Both the position numbers and the translations under genes were made by a program. A stretch of DNA of 64,000 nt from Roseburia sp. Its GTDB lineage: Bacteria; Bacillota; Clostridia; Lachnospirales; Lachnospiraceae. The DNA is taken from NCBI GenBank assembly GCA_023664725.1, contig JAMPFA010000003.1, positions 1 to 64,000 on the forward strand, given 5' to 3'. Positions within the stretch are counted from its first letter, which is position 1. The number at the start of each line of letters is the position of its first letter. The notes under the pieces were generated by a model that was not told the origin of the DNA, ran no database searches, and saw only the letters and a program-made list of their open reading frames with translations. This document shows positions 8,909 to 18,228 of this stretch, in pieces.

Positions 8909-10072
8909 ATGGACGAGATCAAAACATACATGGAGCGTCTTTTGGACAGCGGCTGCACCAGGATCATCTTAAGCAAGCCAGCCTCCGGTGCAGAGTACAA
9001 AAAAATCACCGTGGAAGAGAAAGCCGCTTTTTATCAGATCGAAAAACTTACAGAAAAACAGGCATTTCATGAAAATGTCCAGATAGAGGAACTGTTGGAA
9101 AAATTGACAGCCTGGCTTAGTCAAAGCTACCGCCAGCTAAACGGTTTCGGGGGAGGATATGAGTCTGTCCTTTTGATCTCCAAAAAGGGAAAAGTCACCT
9201 TTAAGCAGAAAAGGAGTGTTCTTACCCCAAAACTTACAGGGGAACACAACCGAAAAAAACAGTATTTCCTGGAGGAGGGGGAAGTGATCGCACCCCTTGT
9301 AGACATGGGGATTTTTACCAGTGAGGGGAAGATCATCCCCTCCATGTACGACAAATTCCGGCAGATCAACCGCTTTATCGAGATGGTTGACGACTACGTG
9401 AAAACCCTTTCTGTAAAGAAGCTGAATATCATAGACTTTGGATGCGGCAAGTCCTATCTGACATTTATCCTCTATTATTATCTCACTGAAAAAAGGAATT
9501 TTGAAATTCAGATGATCGGTCTGGATTTAAAGGCAGATGTGATTGAAAAATGTAACCGGGCTGTGTTAAAATACGGATATAAAGGACTGCGCTTTGAGCA
9601 GGGGGATATTGGCGGCTATCAGGCGCCTTTTGAGGTGGACATGGCAGTTTCCCTCCACGCCTGCGATACCGCAACGGATTTTGCCCTTTATCATGCCATT
9701 TGCTGGGATGCAAAAATGATATTTTCCGTGCCCTGCTGTCAGCATGAATTAAACGGACAGATGGAGAGTGAGGACTTGTCACTTCTCACCAGATATGGTA
9801 TTATCCAGGAGCGGTTTGCGGCGCTTATGACAGACAGTATCCGGGCAAATCTTTTAGAGTGCTGCGGGTACAAGACCCAGGTGCTGGAGTTTGTGGATTT
9901 AAGCCATACCCCAAAGAATCTGCTGATACGGGGAATGAAAAAGAAGTCTGTGGACGAAACCTATCGGGAGAAGATTTTGCAGGAGACAAAGCGGAGTATG
10001 GATGCGTTTCATGTGAGGCCTACGCTGTATCAGTTATTGAAAAAGGATGGACATATAGATGGAGACTCATGA
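8909..10072 (+). CDS. SAM-dependent methyltransferase (PF13679 / METTL25-like)
   Basis: A 387-residue soluble protein. A class I SAM-binding motif, IIDFGCGKSYLTFILY, lies near residue 172, followed by an acidic loop (GLDLKADVIEKC) and the family motif FSVPCCQHELNGQM (about residue 272). These match the Methyltransf_32 family, shared with eukaryotic METTL25/RRNAD1 proteins. The bacterial substrate is not established; RNA is a reasonable guess. GGAAAGAG precedes the ATG. The gene overlaps larB by 14 bases; whether this reflects function or only cotranscription is unknown. Confidence 0.8.
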   Translation: MDEIKTYMERLLDSGCTRIILSKPASGAEYKKITVEEKAAFYQIEKLTEKQAFHENVQIEELLEKLTAWLSQSYRQLNGFGGGYESVLLISKKGKVTFKQKRSVLTPKLTGEHNRKKQYFLEEGEVIAPLVDMGIFTSEGKIIPSMYDKFRQINRFIEMVDDYVKTLSVKKLNIIDFGCGKSYLTFILYYYLTEKRNFEIQMIGLDLKADVIEKCNRAVLKYGYKGLRFEQGDIGGYQAPFEVDMAVSLHACDTATDFALYHAICWDAKMIFSVPCCQHELNGQMESEDLSLLTRYGIIQERFAALMTDSIRANLLECCGYKTQVLEFVDLSHTPKNLLIRGMKKKSVDETYREKILQETKRSMDAFHVRPTLYQLLKKDGHIDGDS

Positions 10073-10844
10073 GATTTTGGAAAAAGTGAAGAGCGGGGAG
10101 GTTTCCGTGGAGGAGGCGGAAAGCTATTTTAAGCGGGAACCCTTTTATGAGATGGGGTATGCGAAATTGGACACCCACAGAAGGATCCGTTCTGGCTTTG
10201 CAGAAGTGATCTTTTGCAGCGGAAAGTCCGATGAACACCTTTTCAATATATTTGACAGGATTTATAAGCAGGAGGGGGAGGTCTTTGGAACCAGGGCCAG
10301 CAGGGAGCAGTATGAGAGGATTGCCAGTCATTTTCCCGAGGTAAAATATGACCCGCTTTCCCGCATCATAAAGATAGAGAAAGAAGGAAAAGAGAGACAG
10401 GGAAAAGTGGCGGTGGTCACTGCGGGGACGGCGGATATTTCCGTGGCGGAGGAAGCCGCCCAGACGGCAGAGTTTTTCGGGACCTGTGTGGAGAGAGTTT
10501 ACGATGTGGGAGTCAGCGGCATCCACAGGCTTTTGTCAAAGCTGGATATGATCCAGAACGCCAACTGCATTGTGGCGGTGGCGGGGATGGAAGGCGCCCT
10601 GGCAAGTGTTATGGGAGGTCTGGTGGATAAGCCTGTCATTGCAGTTCCAACCTCTGTGGGATACGGGGCAAGTTTCCACGGATTGTCGGCGCTTCTCACC
10701 ATGATAAATTCCTGTGCAAACGGAATTGCAGTGGTGAATATTGACAACGGTTACGGTGCAGGTTATCTGGCCACCCAGATCAATCGGCTGGCTGTCTCAC
10801 CCGGAAATATTTACGGCAGTGAGAGGAGAAGAGAGGAGGAGTAG
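10059..10844 (+). CDS. larB: nickel-pincer cofactor biosynthesis protein LarB
   Basis: A 261-residue protein. The C-terminal half has the PurE/AIR-carboxylase-like fold of LarB (VAVVTAGTADISVAEEA, then VAVAGMEGALASVMGG and PTSVGYGASF). LarB carboxylates the pyridinium ring of nicotinic acid adenine dinucleotide and hydrolyses it, the first step towards the nickel-pincer nucleotide used by lactate racemase (LarA) and related enzymes. The N-terminal part is the conserved LarB helical segment. The gene overlaps the preceding methyltransferase and ends one base before larC. Neither larE nor a LarA-type enzyme is in the window. Confidence 0.92.
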   Translation: METHEILEKVKSGEVSVEEAESYFKREPFYEMGYAKLDTHRRIRSGFAEVIFCSGKSDEHLFNIFDRIYKQEGEVFGTRASREQYERIASHFPEVKYDPLSRIIKIEKEGKERQGKVAVVTAGTADISVAEEAAQTAEFFGTCVERVYDVGVSGIHRLLSKLDMIQNANCIVAVAGMEGALASVMGGLVDKPVIAVPTSVGYGASFHGLSALLTMINSCANGIAVVNIDNGYGAGYLATQINRLAVSPGNIYGSERRREEE

Positions 10845-10845
10845 T

Positions 10846-12135
10846 ATGGCAGAAAAATTATATTTGGATTGTCAGTCCGGTATCAGTGGAGATATGTTTG
10901 TAGGGGCGCTGCTGGATTTAGGAGCAGATCAGCGGATATTAAAGGATACCTTAGAGAGCCTTCCCCTGGAGGGATTTGAGATTGAGATCAGCCGGGTGGA
11001 AAAGGCGGGGCTTAGCGCCTGTGATTTCCTGGTAAAACTGGATAAAGAACATGAAAATCATGATCATGACATGGAATATCTTCACGGTGAGGGCGGGGAA
11101 AAACATCATCACCACAAGCCCCACATGCACAGAGGATATCCGGAGGTAGTCTCCATCATCAGATCAGGGAAACTTACTAAGCGGGCAAAGGAGCTGGCGA
11201 TAAAGATTTTTAAAATCCTTGGGGAGGCGGAGGCCAAGGCCCACGGAACCACTTTGGAGGAAGTTCATTTCCATGAGGTGGGGGCAGTGGATTCCATTGT
11301 GGATATTGTGGCAGCGGCAGTGTGCCTTGACAATCTGGGAATCAAAAAAGTGGTGATCCCGGTGCTCTGTGAGGGGCGTGGAACGGTACACAGCCAGCAC
11401 GGGATTTTGCCGATTCCGGTTCCTGCTGTGGCAAATATTATAGAGGCCTACAAGCTTGTGATTCAGATCACAGATGTGGAGGGAGAACTGATTACTCCCA
11501 CAGGGGCAGCCATCGCAGCGGCTATCTGTACAGGGGATAAACTTCCCCAGAGATTTTCGATCAAAAAGACAGGAATCGGTGCAGGGAAAAGGCAGTATGA
11601 GCGTCCCAGTCTGGTTCGGGCCATGATCATCGATACCCTGGGAGAGCCGGAGGAAGAGAAGAAGGATGAGGATGTGATCATAAAGCTTGAGTGCAATGTG
11701 GACGACTGCGGCGGCGAGGCGTTTGGCTATTGTATGGAACAGCTTTTTGCGGCGGGGGCAAGGGATGTGTTCTATATTCCAGTGTATATGAAGAAAAACC
11801 GTCCCGCCTATGAGGTAGAAGTCATCTGTGAGCCTTCGGATGTGGAAAAACTGGAAGCCATTCTCTTTACGGAAACCACTACCATAGGGATCCGCCGGAC
11901 AAAGATGCAGAGGACGATCTTAAAGAGAAATATCATTACCATAGATTCTTCTTTTGGTCCGGTTCAGGTCAAAGTCTGCGAATTCGAGGGTACAAAATGG
12001 GGCTACCCGGAGTATGAGAGTGTCAAAAAGATTGCGATGAAACAGGGGGTTTCCTATCTGGAGGTATATCAGGTAGTGCATGATGAAGTGGCAAAATTAA
12101 TGGCTAAAGAAAATAAGAAACATAAAAAGCATTAA
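10846..12135 (+). CDS. larC: nickel-pincer cofactor biosynthesis protein LarC (nickel insertion)
   Basis: A 429-residue protein starting at ATG 10846, with GAGGAGGAG just upstream. The N-terminus (LYLDCQSGISGDMFVGALLD) and HFHEVGAVDSIVDIV are diagnostic of LarC (DUF111). LarC uses CTP to insert nickel into the pincer nucleotide. Here LarC1 and LarC2 are one continuous frame; in Lactiplantibacillus plantarum they are joined by programmed frameshifting. A His-rich insert of about 30 residues (residues about 68-98, roughly ten His) could bind or buffer nickel. The gene forms an operon with larB. Confidence 0.93.
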   Translation: MAEKLYLDCQSGISGDMFVGALLDLGADQRILKDTLESLPLEGFEIEISRVEKAGLSACDFLVKLDKEHENHDHDMEYLHGEGGEKHHHHKPHMHRGYPEVVSIIRSGKLTKRAKELAIKIFKILGEAEAKAHGTTLEEVHFHEVGAVDSIVDIVAAAVCLDNLGIKKVVIPVLCEGRGTVHSQHGILPIPVPAVANIIEAYKLVIQITDVEGELITPTGAAIAAAICTGDKLPQRFSIKKTGIGAGKRQYERPSLVRAMIIDTLGEPEEEKKDEDVIIKLECNVDDCGGEAFGYCMEQLFAAGARDVFYIPVYMKKNRPAYEVEVICEPSDVEKLEAILFTETTTIGIRRTKMQRTILKRNIITIDSSFGPVQVKVCEFEGTKWGYPEYESVKKIAMKQGVSYLEVYQVVHDEVAKLMAKENKKHKKH

Positions 12136-12178
12136 AAAAAGAGATACCCAAACAGGTATAAATATACAGATTTGTTAC

Positions 12179-12239
12179 ATCCTTCTTTCTATAAAATAGT
12201 GTTTGTGTACAGATAAGATTTATAGAAAGAAGGATTTTT
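12179..12239 (+). promoter_or_regulatory. perfect 17-bp hairpin covering the ribosome site of the next gene
   Basis: ATCCTTCTTTCTATAAA (12179-12195) and TTTATAGAAAGAAGGAT (12219-12235) are exact inverted repeats with a 23-base loop. The right arm contains the only Shine-Dalgarno sequence (AAGAAGGA), and five T bases lead straight into the ATG at 12240. As RNA this could act as a terminator or as a lid over the ribosome site. The left arm also contains TATAAA; if that is the -10 box, the palindrome would instead be a DNA operator. The sequence alone does not decide between these. Confidence 0.75.
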
Positions 12240-13406
12240 ATGCCATTGTTAGAAAAAGAATTTGTAAAATTTATGGGGCAGTTTGATGCCTGTCCCTTTG
12301 AGATCATCACCGGGGAGAAAAGCCATTTTATCGGGGAGGGGGAGCCGAAATTTGCAGTGACCATTCACAGGTTTCCCAAAGTAAAATCCCTTCTCACCAG
12401 CACTTCCATTGCCCTGGGAGAGGCGTACATGGACGGGGATATTGAGATTCACGGGGATCTGTATGAGACATTAAATCTGTTTATGGGCCAGATGGACAAA
12501 TTTTACACCGATAAATGGAGGCTTAGAAAGCTTATTTTCACTTCCGGGGATAAGAGCAGCCAGAAAAAAGAGGTCAGTTCCCACTATGACATCGGAAATG
12601 ATTTTTACAAACTGTGGCTGGATGAGACATTGAGTTACTCCTGTGGCTATTTTAAAAATGAGGACACCACTTTGTATGAGGCCCAGTGCTGCAAAGTGGA
12701 GAGGATTTTAGAAAAGCTGAATTTAAAAGAGGGAATGACACTCTGCGATATCGGCTGTGGCTGGGGTTTTCTGCTTATAGAGGCGGTCAAGAAGTACAAA
12801 GTCCGGGGAGTGGGGATCACCTTAAGCGAAGAGCAGCAGAAGAAATGTCGGGAAAGGATAAAAGAGGAGGGGCTGGAAGGGTATATTCAGGTAAAGCTTT
12901 TGGATTACAGAGATCTGCCCAGACTTCACATTCAGTTTGACAGGGTGGTTTCCGTGGGCATGTTAGAGCATGTGGGACGGAACAATTATGTGGAGTTTAT
13001 GTCTTGTGTAAAAAATATTCTAAAGCCGGGTGGGCTGTTTTTGCTTCACTATATCAGCGCATTAAAAGAGTATCCCGGGGATGCCTGGGTAAAAAAATAT
13101 ATTTTTCCCGGGGGTGTGGTGCCAAGCCTCAGGGAGATCATAAACATTGCGGGGGACTTGCGGTTTTACACTCTGGATGTGGAAGATCTTCGCAGGCACT
13201 ATAATAAGACACTGCTTTGCTGGAATGAAAATTTCCAAAAACATCGCAGCGAGGTGGTGGAAATGTTTGACGAGCGTTTTGCCAGGATGTGGGAAATGTA
13301 CCTTTGTGCCTGTGCTGCCACGTTTATGAACGGGGTGGTGGACCTGCACCAGATCCTGTTCAGCAATGATGTGAACAATGAGATTCCTATGACAAGGTGG
13401 TATTGA
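12240..13406 (+). CDS. cfa: cyclopropane-fatty-acyl-phospholipid synthase family methyltransferase
   Basis: A 388-residue protein. The hallmark block YDIGNDFYKLWLDETLSYSC (about residues 119-138) and the SAM loop CDIGCGWGFLLIEA (about residue 169) define the Cfa/mycolic acid synthase family. FDRVVSVGMLEHVG and a C-terminal FMNGVVDLHQILF follow, as in full-length Cfa proteins. The enzyme should add a methylene group from SAM across double bonds of phospholipid acyl chains, altering membrane fluidity and stress tolerance. The start codon sits at the foot of an unusually long hairpin, so expression is probably conditional. Length matches the family (about 380-400). Confidence 0.9.
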   Translation: MPLLEKEFVKFMGQFDACPFEIITGEKSHFIGEGEPKFAVTIHRFPKVKSLLTSTSIALGEAYMDGDIEIHGDLYETLNLFMGQMDKFYTDKWRLRKLIFTSGDKSSQKKEVSSHYDIGNDFYKLWLDETLSYSCGYFKNEDTTLYEAQCCKVERILEKLNLKEGMTLCDIGCGWGFLLIEAVKKYKVRGVGITLSEEQQKKCRERIKEEGLEGYIQVKLLDYRDLPRLHIQFDRVVSVGMLEHVGRNNYVEFMSCVKNILKPGGLFLLHYISALKEYPGDAWVKKYIFPGGVVPSLREIINIAGDLRFYTLDVEDLRRHYNKTLLCWNENFQKHRSEVVEMFDERFARMWEMYLCACAATFMNGVVDLHQILFSNDVNNEIPMTRWY

Positions 13407-13441
13407 TGATTTAACTATTACCAAAAAAATGCAAAAAAACA

Positions 13442-13470
13442 TTGAAATATGTGCTGATATGTTATAGAAT
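13442..13470 (+). promoter_or_regulatory. promoter upstream of efp
   Basis: TTGAAA (13442-13447), a 17-base spacer and TAGAAT (13465-13470). The leader then carries a short hairpin (13471-13495, CATAG/CTATG and GGGC/GCCC arms) before the ribosome site. Confidence 0.55.
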
Positions 13471-13514
13471 CATAGGAGTGGGCGCTTGCCCTATGCATGA
13501 AGGAGGAAGAAATA

Positions 13515-14072
13515 ATGATTTCAGCAGGAGATTTCAGAAATGGTATAACCATTGAATTAGAAGGGAATATTTACCAGATCATTGAGTTTCAGCACGTAAA
13601 ACCAGGAAAGGGCGCAGCCTTTGTCAGAACGAAGTTAAAGAATATCAAAAACGGCGGCGTGGTGGAAAAGACATTCCGTCCTACCGAGAAATGTCCCCAG
13701 GCCCGGATTGACAGAAAAGATTATCAGTATCTTTACGCAGATGGTGACTTATTTAACTTTATGGATGTGGAAACTTACGATCAGATTACCCTTAGCAAAG
13801 AGGATATCGGAGACGCATTAAAATTCGTCAAAGAGAACGAAGTGGTAAAAATGTGCTCCCACAACGGAAACGTCTTTGCTGTGGAACCGCCTTTGTTTGT
13901 GGAACTGCAGATTACAGATACAGAGCCGGGCTTTAAGGGAGATACCGCAACAGGCGCTACAAAGCCGGCAGTTGTGGAGACAGGAGCCACCGTATATGTT
14001 CCATTGTTCGTAGAGCAGGACGACGTGATTAAGATCGACACAAGAACTGGCGAGTACTTATCCAGAGTATAA
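13515..14072 (+). CDS. efp: translation elongation factor P
   Basis: A 185-residue protein, the usual EF-P length. An ATG at 13497 is in frame, but its first codons are themselves the ribosome site (AAGGAGGAAG), so 13515 is the true start. Domain I carries the loop [10 protein letters not shown] with Lys32 at the tip, the residue modified in Bacillus-type EF-P. Domains II and III end with the conserved [19 protein letters not shown] relieves ribosome stalling at polyproline stretches. It has its own promoter and a following terminator, so it is probably a single-gene unit. Confidence 0.97.
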   Translation: MISAGDFRNGITIELEGNIYQIIEFQHVKPGKGAAFVRTKLKNIKNGGVVEKTFRPTEKCPQARIDRKDYQYLYADGDLFNFMDVETYDQITLSKEDIGDALKFVKENEVVKMCSHNGNVFAVEPPLFVELQITDTEPGFKGDTATGATKPAVVETGATVYVPLFVEQDDVIKIDTRTGEYLSRV

Positions 14073-14101
14073 TTTTAGAATGATAAACAAAGCAGGCATA
14101 A

Positions 14102-14140
14102 AAAAGAGAAATGATACTTAGGTATTGTTTCTCTTTTTTT
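14102..14140 (+). terminator. intrinsic terminator after efp
   Basis: A 16-bp stem (14102-14117 with 14122-14137, including G-U pairs) has a four-base loop and ends in a long T run. Confidence 0.8.
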
Positions 14141-14229
14141 GTTTTTTCGCAAAGATGCTTTTTGTAATAGTTTTACTGATTATGGGGAAAACTTGGAATA
14201 ATAAATTAACAGAGAGAAGGAGCAAAAAA

Positions 14230-16056
14230 ATGATTGAATATTCCATGTTATACCCAAAAATAACGAAAAGCAGAAGATGTGTTTCCATGGACGGTATGTG
14301 GAAATTTAAACTAGATGAAGAGTCCATAGGGGAAAAGGAGGACTGGATCAAAGGCTTGCCAGGGAATGAAGTGATTCCTGTGCCCGCCAGTTTTCAGGAT
14401 TTCTATACAGAGAAAGATGTCCGGGAATTTGCCGGGGATATGTGGTATGAGACAGAGTTTTTTGTGCCGGGTGAGTGGAAGGGGCAGGAGGTTTCCATCC
14501 GTTTTGGTGCGGCAACCCACCGGGCGGCAGTCTATATCAATGGGAAAAAGATTACCGAACATCAAGGGGGGTTTCTGCCCTTTGTGGCTGATGTAACAGA
14601 CCATGTGGCCTACGATGGCTATAACAAGCTGGTGGTGAAAGTGAACAATGAGCTTACCGTCACCAATATCCCCTGCGGGGAGACAGTGGTACTTTCCAAT
14701 GGGAAAAAAATGAACAAGCCCTATTTTGACTTTTTCAACTATTCCGGCCTGCAGCGTTCTGTGTACCTTTTGGCGCTGCCAAAAGAGTCGGTGTTTGACA
14801 TTGATCTGGCCTATGAGATCATGGGGGAAGATGCGAAGGTAAACTATGACGTGAAAACCACTGGCAGTCATCCGGTTTTTGTGGAACTCTATGACCAGTC
14901 CGGGGAGAAAGTGGCGGAGGCAGAGGGAAAAGGAGGGACGTTGACAGTCAGCCATGCCCACCTCTGGCAGGTGAGAAATGCCTATCTGTACCGCTTTGTG
15001 GTAACCATCAAAGACGGGGAAACCTGCATTGACACCTACGAACAGGAAATCGGCATCCGCACAGTGGAAATCCAGGGGGAAAATATTTTGCTAAACGGCG
15101 CCCCTGTCTATCTGAAGGGTTTTGGAAAACATGAGGACAGCGACATTGTGGGCAGGGGATTTGACATCAATGTGATGAAGCGGGACTTTGAGCTGATGAA
15201 ATGGATCGGGGCAAACTCGTTTCGCACCGCCCACTATCCTTACAGCGAAGAAATCTATCAGATGGCGGACCGGGAAGGGTTTCTGGTTATCGACGAGGTG
15301 GCGGCAGTGGGCATGTTCCAGAGTCTGATGAATTTTATGGAGGCAAGTACCGGAAAACAGACGGCATTTTTTGAAAAGGATACCACACCGGAGCTTTTGA
15401 AAACCCATCTTCGGGCACTGGAGGAGCTGATCACCAGGGACAAAAACCACCCCTGCGTCATTGCCTGGAGTCTTTTAAACGAGCCGGAGACTACCGATGA
15501 GGCGGCAGTGCCTTATTTTAAAGAGATCTTTGATACGGCTTTGGAATTAGACCCCCAGAAACGCCCACGGACATTTGCCCTTATTATGAATTCTGTACCG
15601 GGGAAATGCAAATGTTATTCCTTCAGTGATATCATTGCCCTAAACCGGTATTACGGATGGTATGTAAAAGGCGGGTATGAGCTCTGTGATGCCAGGGAGC
15701 TGTTCAAAAAAGAACTGGATGGCTGGAAGGCATTGAAACTAAATAAGCCCTTTATCTTTACGGAGTACGGAGCGGATACACTGGCCAGCGAGCACAAACT
15801 GCCCTCTGTAATGTGGAGCCAGGAGTATCAGAAAGAGTATCTTGACATGACCCATGAGATATTTGACAGCTTTCCTTTTATCAAAGGAGAGCAGATCTGG
15901 AACTTTGCGGATTTCCAGACAACAGAAGGGATTTTGCGGGTCAACGGAAATAAAAAAGGTGTGTTTACCAGACAAAGGCAGCCCAAAGATGTGGCTTACC
16001 TGTTGAAGGAACGCTGGGAAAAACTGCCCCAGGATTATAAGGGAACGAGAGGCTAG
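14230..16056 (+). CDS. uidA: beta-glucuronidase (glycoside hydrolase family 2)
   Basis: A 608-residue GH2 enzyme. The start at 14230 follows AGAGAAGGAG; the upstream in-frame codons lie within the efp terminator. Sugar-binding, Ig-like and TIM-barrel domains follow in order. The acid/base and nucleophile glutamates are visible as SLLNEPET (Glu418) and FTEYGADT (Glu512). The N-x-K signature that contacts the glucuronate carboxylate is present (Asn574, Lys576), which separates GUS from galactosidases. The segment between residues about 355 and 385 is close to the E. coli length, suggesting a Loop 1-type gut GUS. No signal peptide is seen, so it is cytoplasmic. The symporter gene follows within 14 bases. 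Confidence 0.92.
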   Translation: MIEYSMLYPKITKSRRCVSMDGMWKFKLDEESIGEKEDWIKGLPGNEVIPVPASFQDFYTEKDVREFAGDMWYETEFFVPGEWKGQEVSIRFGAATHRAAVYINGKKITEHQGGFLPFVADVTDHVAYDGYNKLVVKVNNELTVTNIPCGETVVLSNGKKMNKPYFDFFNYSGLQRSVYLLALPKESVFDIDLAYEIMGEDAKVNYDVKTTGSHPVFVELYDQSGEKVAEAEGKGGTLTVSHAHLWQVRNAYLYRFVVTIKDGETCIDTYEQEIGIRTVEIQGENILLNGAPVYLKGFGKHEDSDIVGRGFDINVMKRDFELMKWIGANSFRTAHYPYSEEIYQMADREGFLVIDEVAAVGMFQSLMNFMEASTGKQTAFFEKDTTPELLKTHLRALEELITRDKNHPCVIAWSLLNEPETTDEAAVPYFKEIFDTALELDPQKRPRTFALIMNSVPGKCKCYSFSDIIALNRYYGWYVKGGYELCDARELFKKELDGWKALKLNKPFIFTEYGADTLASEHKLPSVMWSQEYQKEYLDMTHEIFDSFPFIKGEQIWNFADFQTTEGILRVNGNKKGVFTRQRQPKDVAYLLKERWEKLPQDYKGTRG

Positions 16057-16069
16057 GGGGGGATAGTAC

Positions 16070-17443
16070 GTGGAGACGACAAAGAAATTTGGTTTTTCAG
16101 ATCAGATCGGATACATGTTCGGAGACTTCGGCAACGATTTTACGTTTATCCTCTCTACCATGTTTTTGATGAAATTTTACACAGATGTGATGGGAGTGGC
16201 CGGCGGACTGGTGGGATTGATGATGATGCTGGCCCGCTTTCTGGATGCGTTTACCGATGTGGCAATGGGGGAGATCGTGGACAGAAGCCGCCCGGGAAAG
16301 CGGGGAAAATTCCTTCCCTGGATTGGGCGCATGTGCGGCCCGGTGGCAGTTGCGTCCTTCCTTATGTATGCCTCCTGGTTTCGGGACATGCCTATGGGAT
16401 TTAAGATTTTCTGGATGTTTTTCACCTACATTTTGTGGGGAAGCGTTTTCTACACCAGCATTAACATTCCCTACGGGGCTATGGCTTCTGCCGTCTCCGG
16501 GGAGCCTAGGGACAGAGCCACCCTCTCCAGTTTCCGTACCATCGGGGCTTCCCTGGCGGCTACGGTCATCGGCGTGGTGCTGCCTCTGGTGGTGTATTAC
16601 ACAGACGAGGATGGAAACAGTGTATTGTCCGGCACAAATATGACGTTGGCGGCATTGGTCTGCTCCATAGCCGCTGTGGGCTGCTATCTTTTGTGCCTGT
16701 TTCTGACGACAGAGCGGGTAAAAGTTCCTCAGAAAACAGAGAAGTTCAGCTTAAAAGAACTTTTGGTAAGCCTGGGGCATAACCGTCCCCTGATCGGAAT
16801 TATTGTAAGTTCTATCTGTATGCTTATGGCACAGCTCACCTTACAGGGAATGGCGTCTTATATTTACCCCAACTATTTTGGAAATGTGGCTGCCCAGTCT
16901 GCCTCCAGCTTTGTGGGGGTTGTGATTACCCTGATCTGCGCTACTTTTACCGTAAAGCTGTCAGAAAAATGGGGGCGCAAGGAGCTTGGAGTGCTTGCGG
17001 CCATATTCAGCGGTCTTGTGCTGGTGCTGACTTTCTTTATCCGAACAAAAAATGCCTGGGTTTTCGTTGGGTTGTTTGGGATTGCCTATATCGGCCTTGC
17101 CATTTTTTCACTGATCACCTGGGCGATGATCACTGATGTGATAGACGATACGGAGGTGAAGATGGGGGAGCGTTCCGACGGAACCATCTATGCGGTGTAC
17201 TCCTTTGCGAGAAAACTGGGGCAGGCGGCATCCTCCGGGCTTACCGGAATTTTGCTAAGCATTATCGGGTACAGTCAGGCAACGGCCTTTGAGGAAAATG
17301 TGGTAAACGGCATCTATACCATCACCTGTCTGGTTCCGGCATTGGGATTTTTCCTGCTGGCGTTGTCCCTGCAGTTTTTGTATCCACTGGGAAGGCTTCG
17401 GGTGGAGGAAAATGCGAAGATTCTGGCGGAGAAGAAAAGATAA
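16070..17443 (+). CDS. GPH-family glycoside/glucuronide:cation symporter (UidB/MelB-like)
   Basis: A 457-residue membrane protein with 12 predicted helices, starting at GTG (16070) behind GGGGGGGAT. The N-terminus (FSDQIGYMFGDFGNDFTFIL) and the cytoplasmic motif GEIVDRSRPGKRGKF are typical of the glycoside-pentoside-hexuronide:cation family, which includes E. coli UidB. SVFYTSINIPYGAM further supports the family. Lying 14 bases after beta-glucuronidase, it most likely imports glucuronide conjugates for that enzyme. No local repressor gene is seen. Confidence 0.88.
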   Translation: METTKKFGFSDQIGYMFGDFGNDFTFILSTMFLMKFYTDVMGVAGGLVGLMMMLARFLDAFTDVAMGEIVDRSRPGKRGKFLPWIGRMCGPVAVASFLMYASWFRDMPMGFKIFWMFFTYILWGSVFYTSINIPYGAMASAVSGEPRDRATLSSFRTIGASLAATVIGVVLPLVVYYTDEDGNSVLSGTNMTLAALVCSIAAVGCYLLCLFLTTERVKVPQKTEKFSLKELLVSLGHNRPLIGIIVSSICMLMAQLTLQGMASYIYPNYFGNVAAQSASSFVGVVITLICATFTVKLSEKWGRKELGVLAAIFSGLVLVLTFFIRTKNAWVFVGLFGIAYIGLAIFSLITWAMITDVIDDTEVKMGERSDGTIYAVYSFARKLGQAASSGLTGILLSIIGYSQATAFEENVVNGIYTITCLVPALGFFLLALSLQFLYPLGRLRVEENAKILAEKKR

Positions 17444-17466
17444 ATTCATAAATAGAAATAAATGTG

Positions 17467-17524
17467 CTTTCCCCCATAGGATGTGTTATACTGTAAATGA
17501 TTGCAGAATCCTATCGGGGGAAAG
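17467..17524 (+). repeat. imperfect 16-bp inverted repeat around a promoter-like site
   Basis: CTTTCCCCCATAGGAT (17467-17482) pairs with ATCCTATCGGGGGAAAG (17508-17524) apart from one bulged C. A TATACT box (17487-17492) lies in the loop, and the decayed AAA-ATPase gene starts ten bases later. It may be an operator, a leader hairpin or a mobile-element end. Confidence 0.55.
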
Positions 17525-17533
17525 AAGTATGTT

Positions 17534-18100
17534 ATGGCGAAAAAACGTATGCTGCCTGTGGGTATGGATATTTTTGAGAAACTCCGCAGTGAGGAATTTT
17601 ATTATGTGGATAAGATAGGGCTGGTGCGCAACCTTTTGGAAAGCCGCAGCGAGGTGACCCTGTTTATGCGCCCAAGGAGGTTTGGGAAGACGTTGAATAT
17701 GACTATGCTCCAGAGCTTTTTTGAGATTGGGAATGACGGCAGCCTTTTTCAGGGGCTTGCGATTGCAAAGGAGCGGGAACTCTGGGAAACATATATGGGG
17801 AAATTCCCGGTGATTTTGTCACCTTAAAGGGGGTGGAGGGAAGAGACTTTGAGAAGGCGAAGGGAGCGTTTCGCAGAATAATCGGAAGTGAGGGAAATGC
17901 TTTCCTATTATGACAGGATGGACAAATACGACACCATAAAGGAGTGGTACGACGGCTACCGTTTCGGGGATTTGGATTCCGACATTGACAATTTGTGGAG
18001 CGTGCTTTTTACAACCGGGTATCTTACGCTGTGTGGGGAGCCGGAGGAGGAGAACAGATTTTTTGGAAGATTTGACAGAAGTTCCTTTCTGGATAGCGTT
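17534..18100 (+). pseudogene. decayed AAA-ATPase-like gene (PF09820 type)
   Basis: The first 98 codons are intact and recognisable: MDIFEKLRSEEFYYVDKIGL and the P-loop-like RPRRFGKTLNMTML, the N-terminal signature of the predicted AAA-ATPase family common in Clostridia and Bacteroidetes. The frame then breaks near 17811-17822; the sequence continues in another frame as VTLKGVEGRDFEKAKGAF. Most of the middle of the usual 500-550-residue protein is missing, and pieces such as KEWYDGYRFG and NLWSVLFTTGYLT appear at 17936-18036 in yet another frame. The 3' boundary is approximate. The family is often associated with PD-(D/E)XK nuclease domains, absent here. Confidence 0.8.
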
Positions 18101-18228
18101 TGCGGTGCATTCTGCGGCTTTCTGGGCTGGGGAGAAATTCGGGAGGATAGAGACAACATACTAAGAAAGGATACTTATCGAGAGATAGCAATACGTACAA
18201 AGTTCAAAATAATACATAGAAGAAAACG

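Noticed and set aside
14311..14961. 216-codon minus-strand frame opposite beta-glucuronidase
   Set aside because: Antisense shadow of the GH2 gene; no promoter, no ribosome site, no domain.
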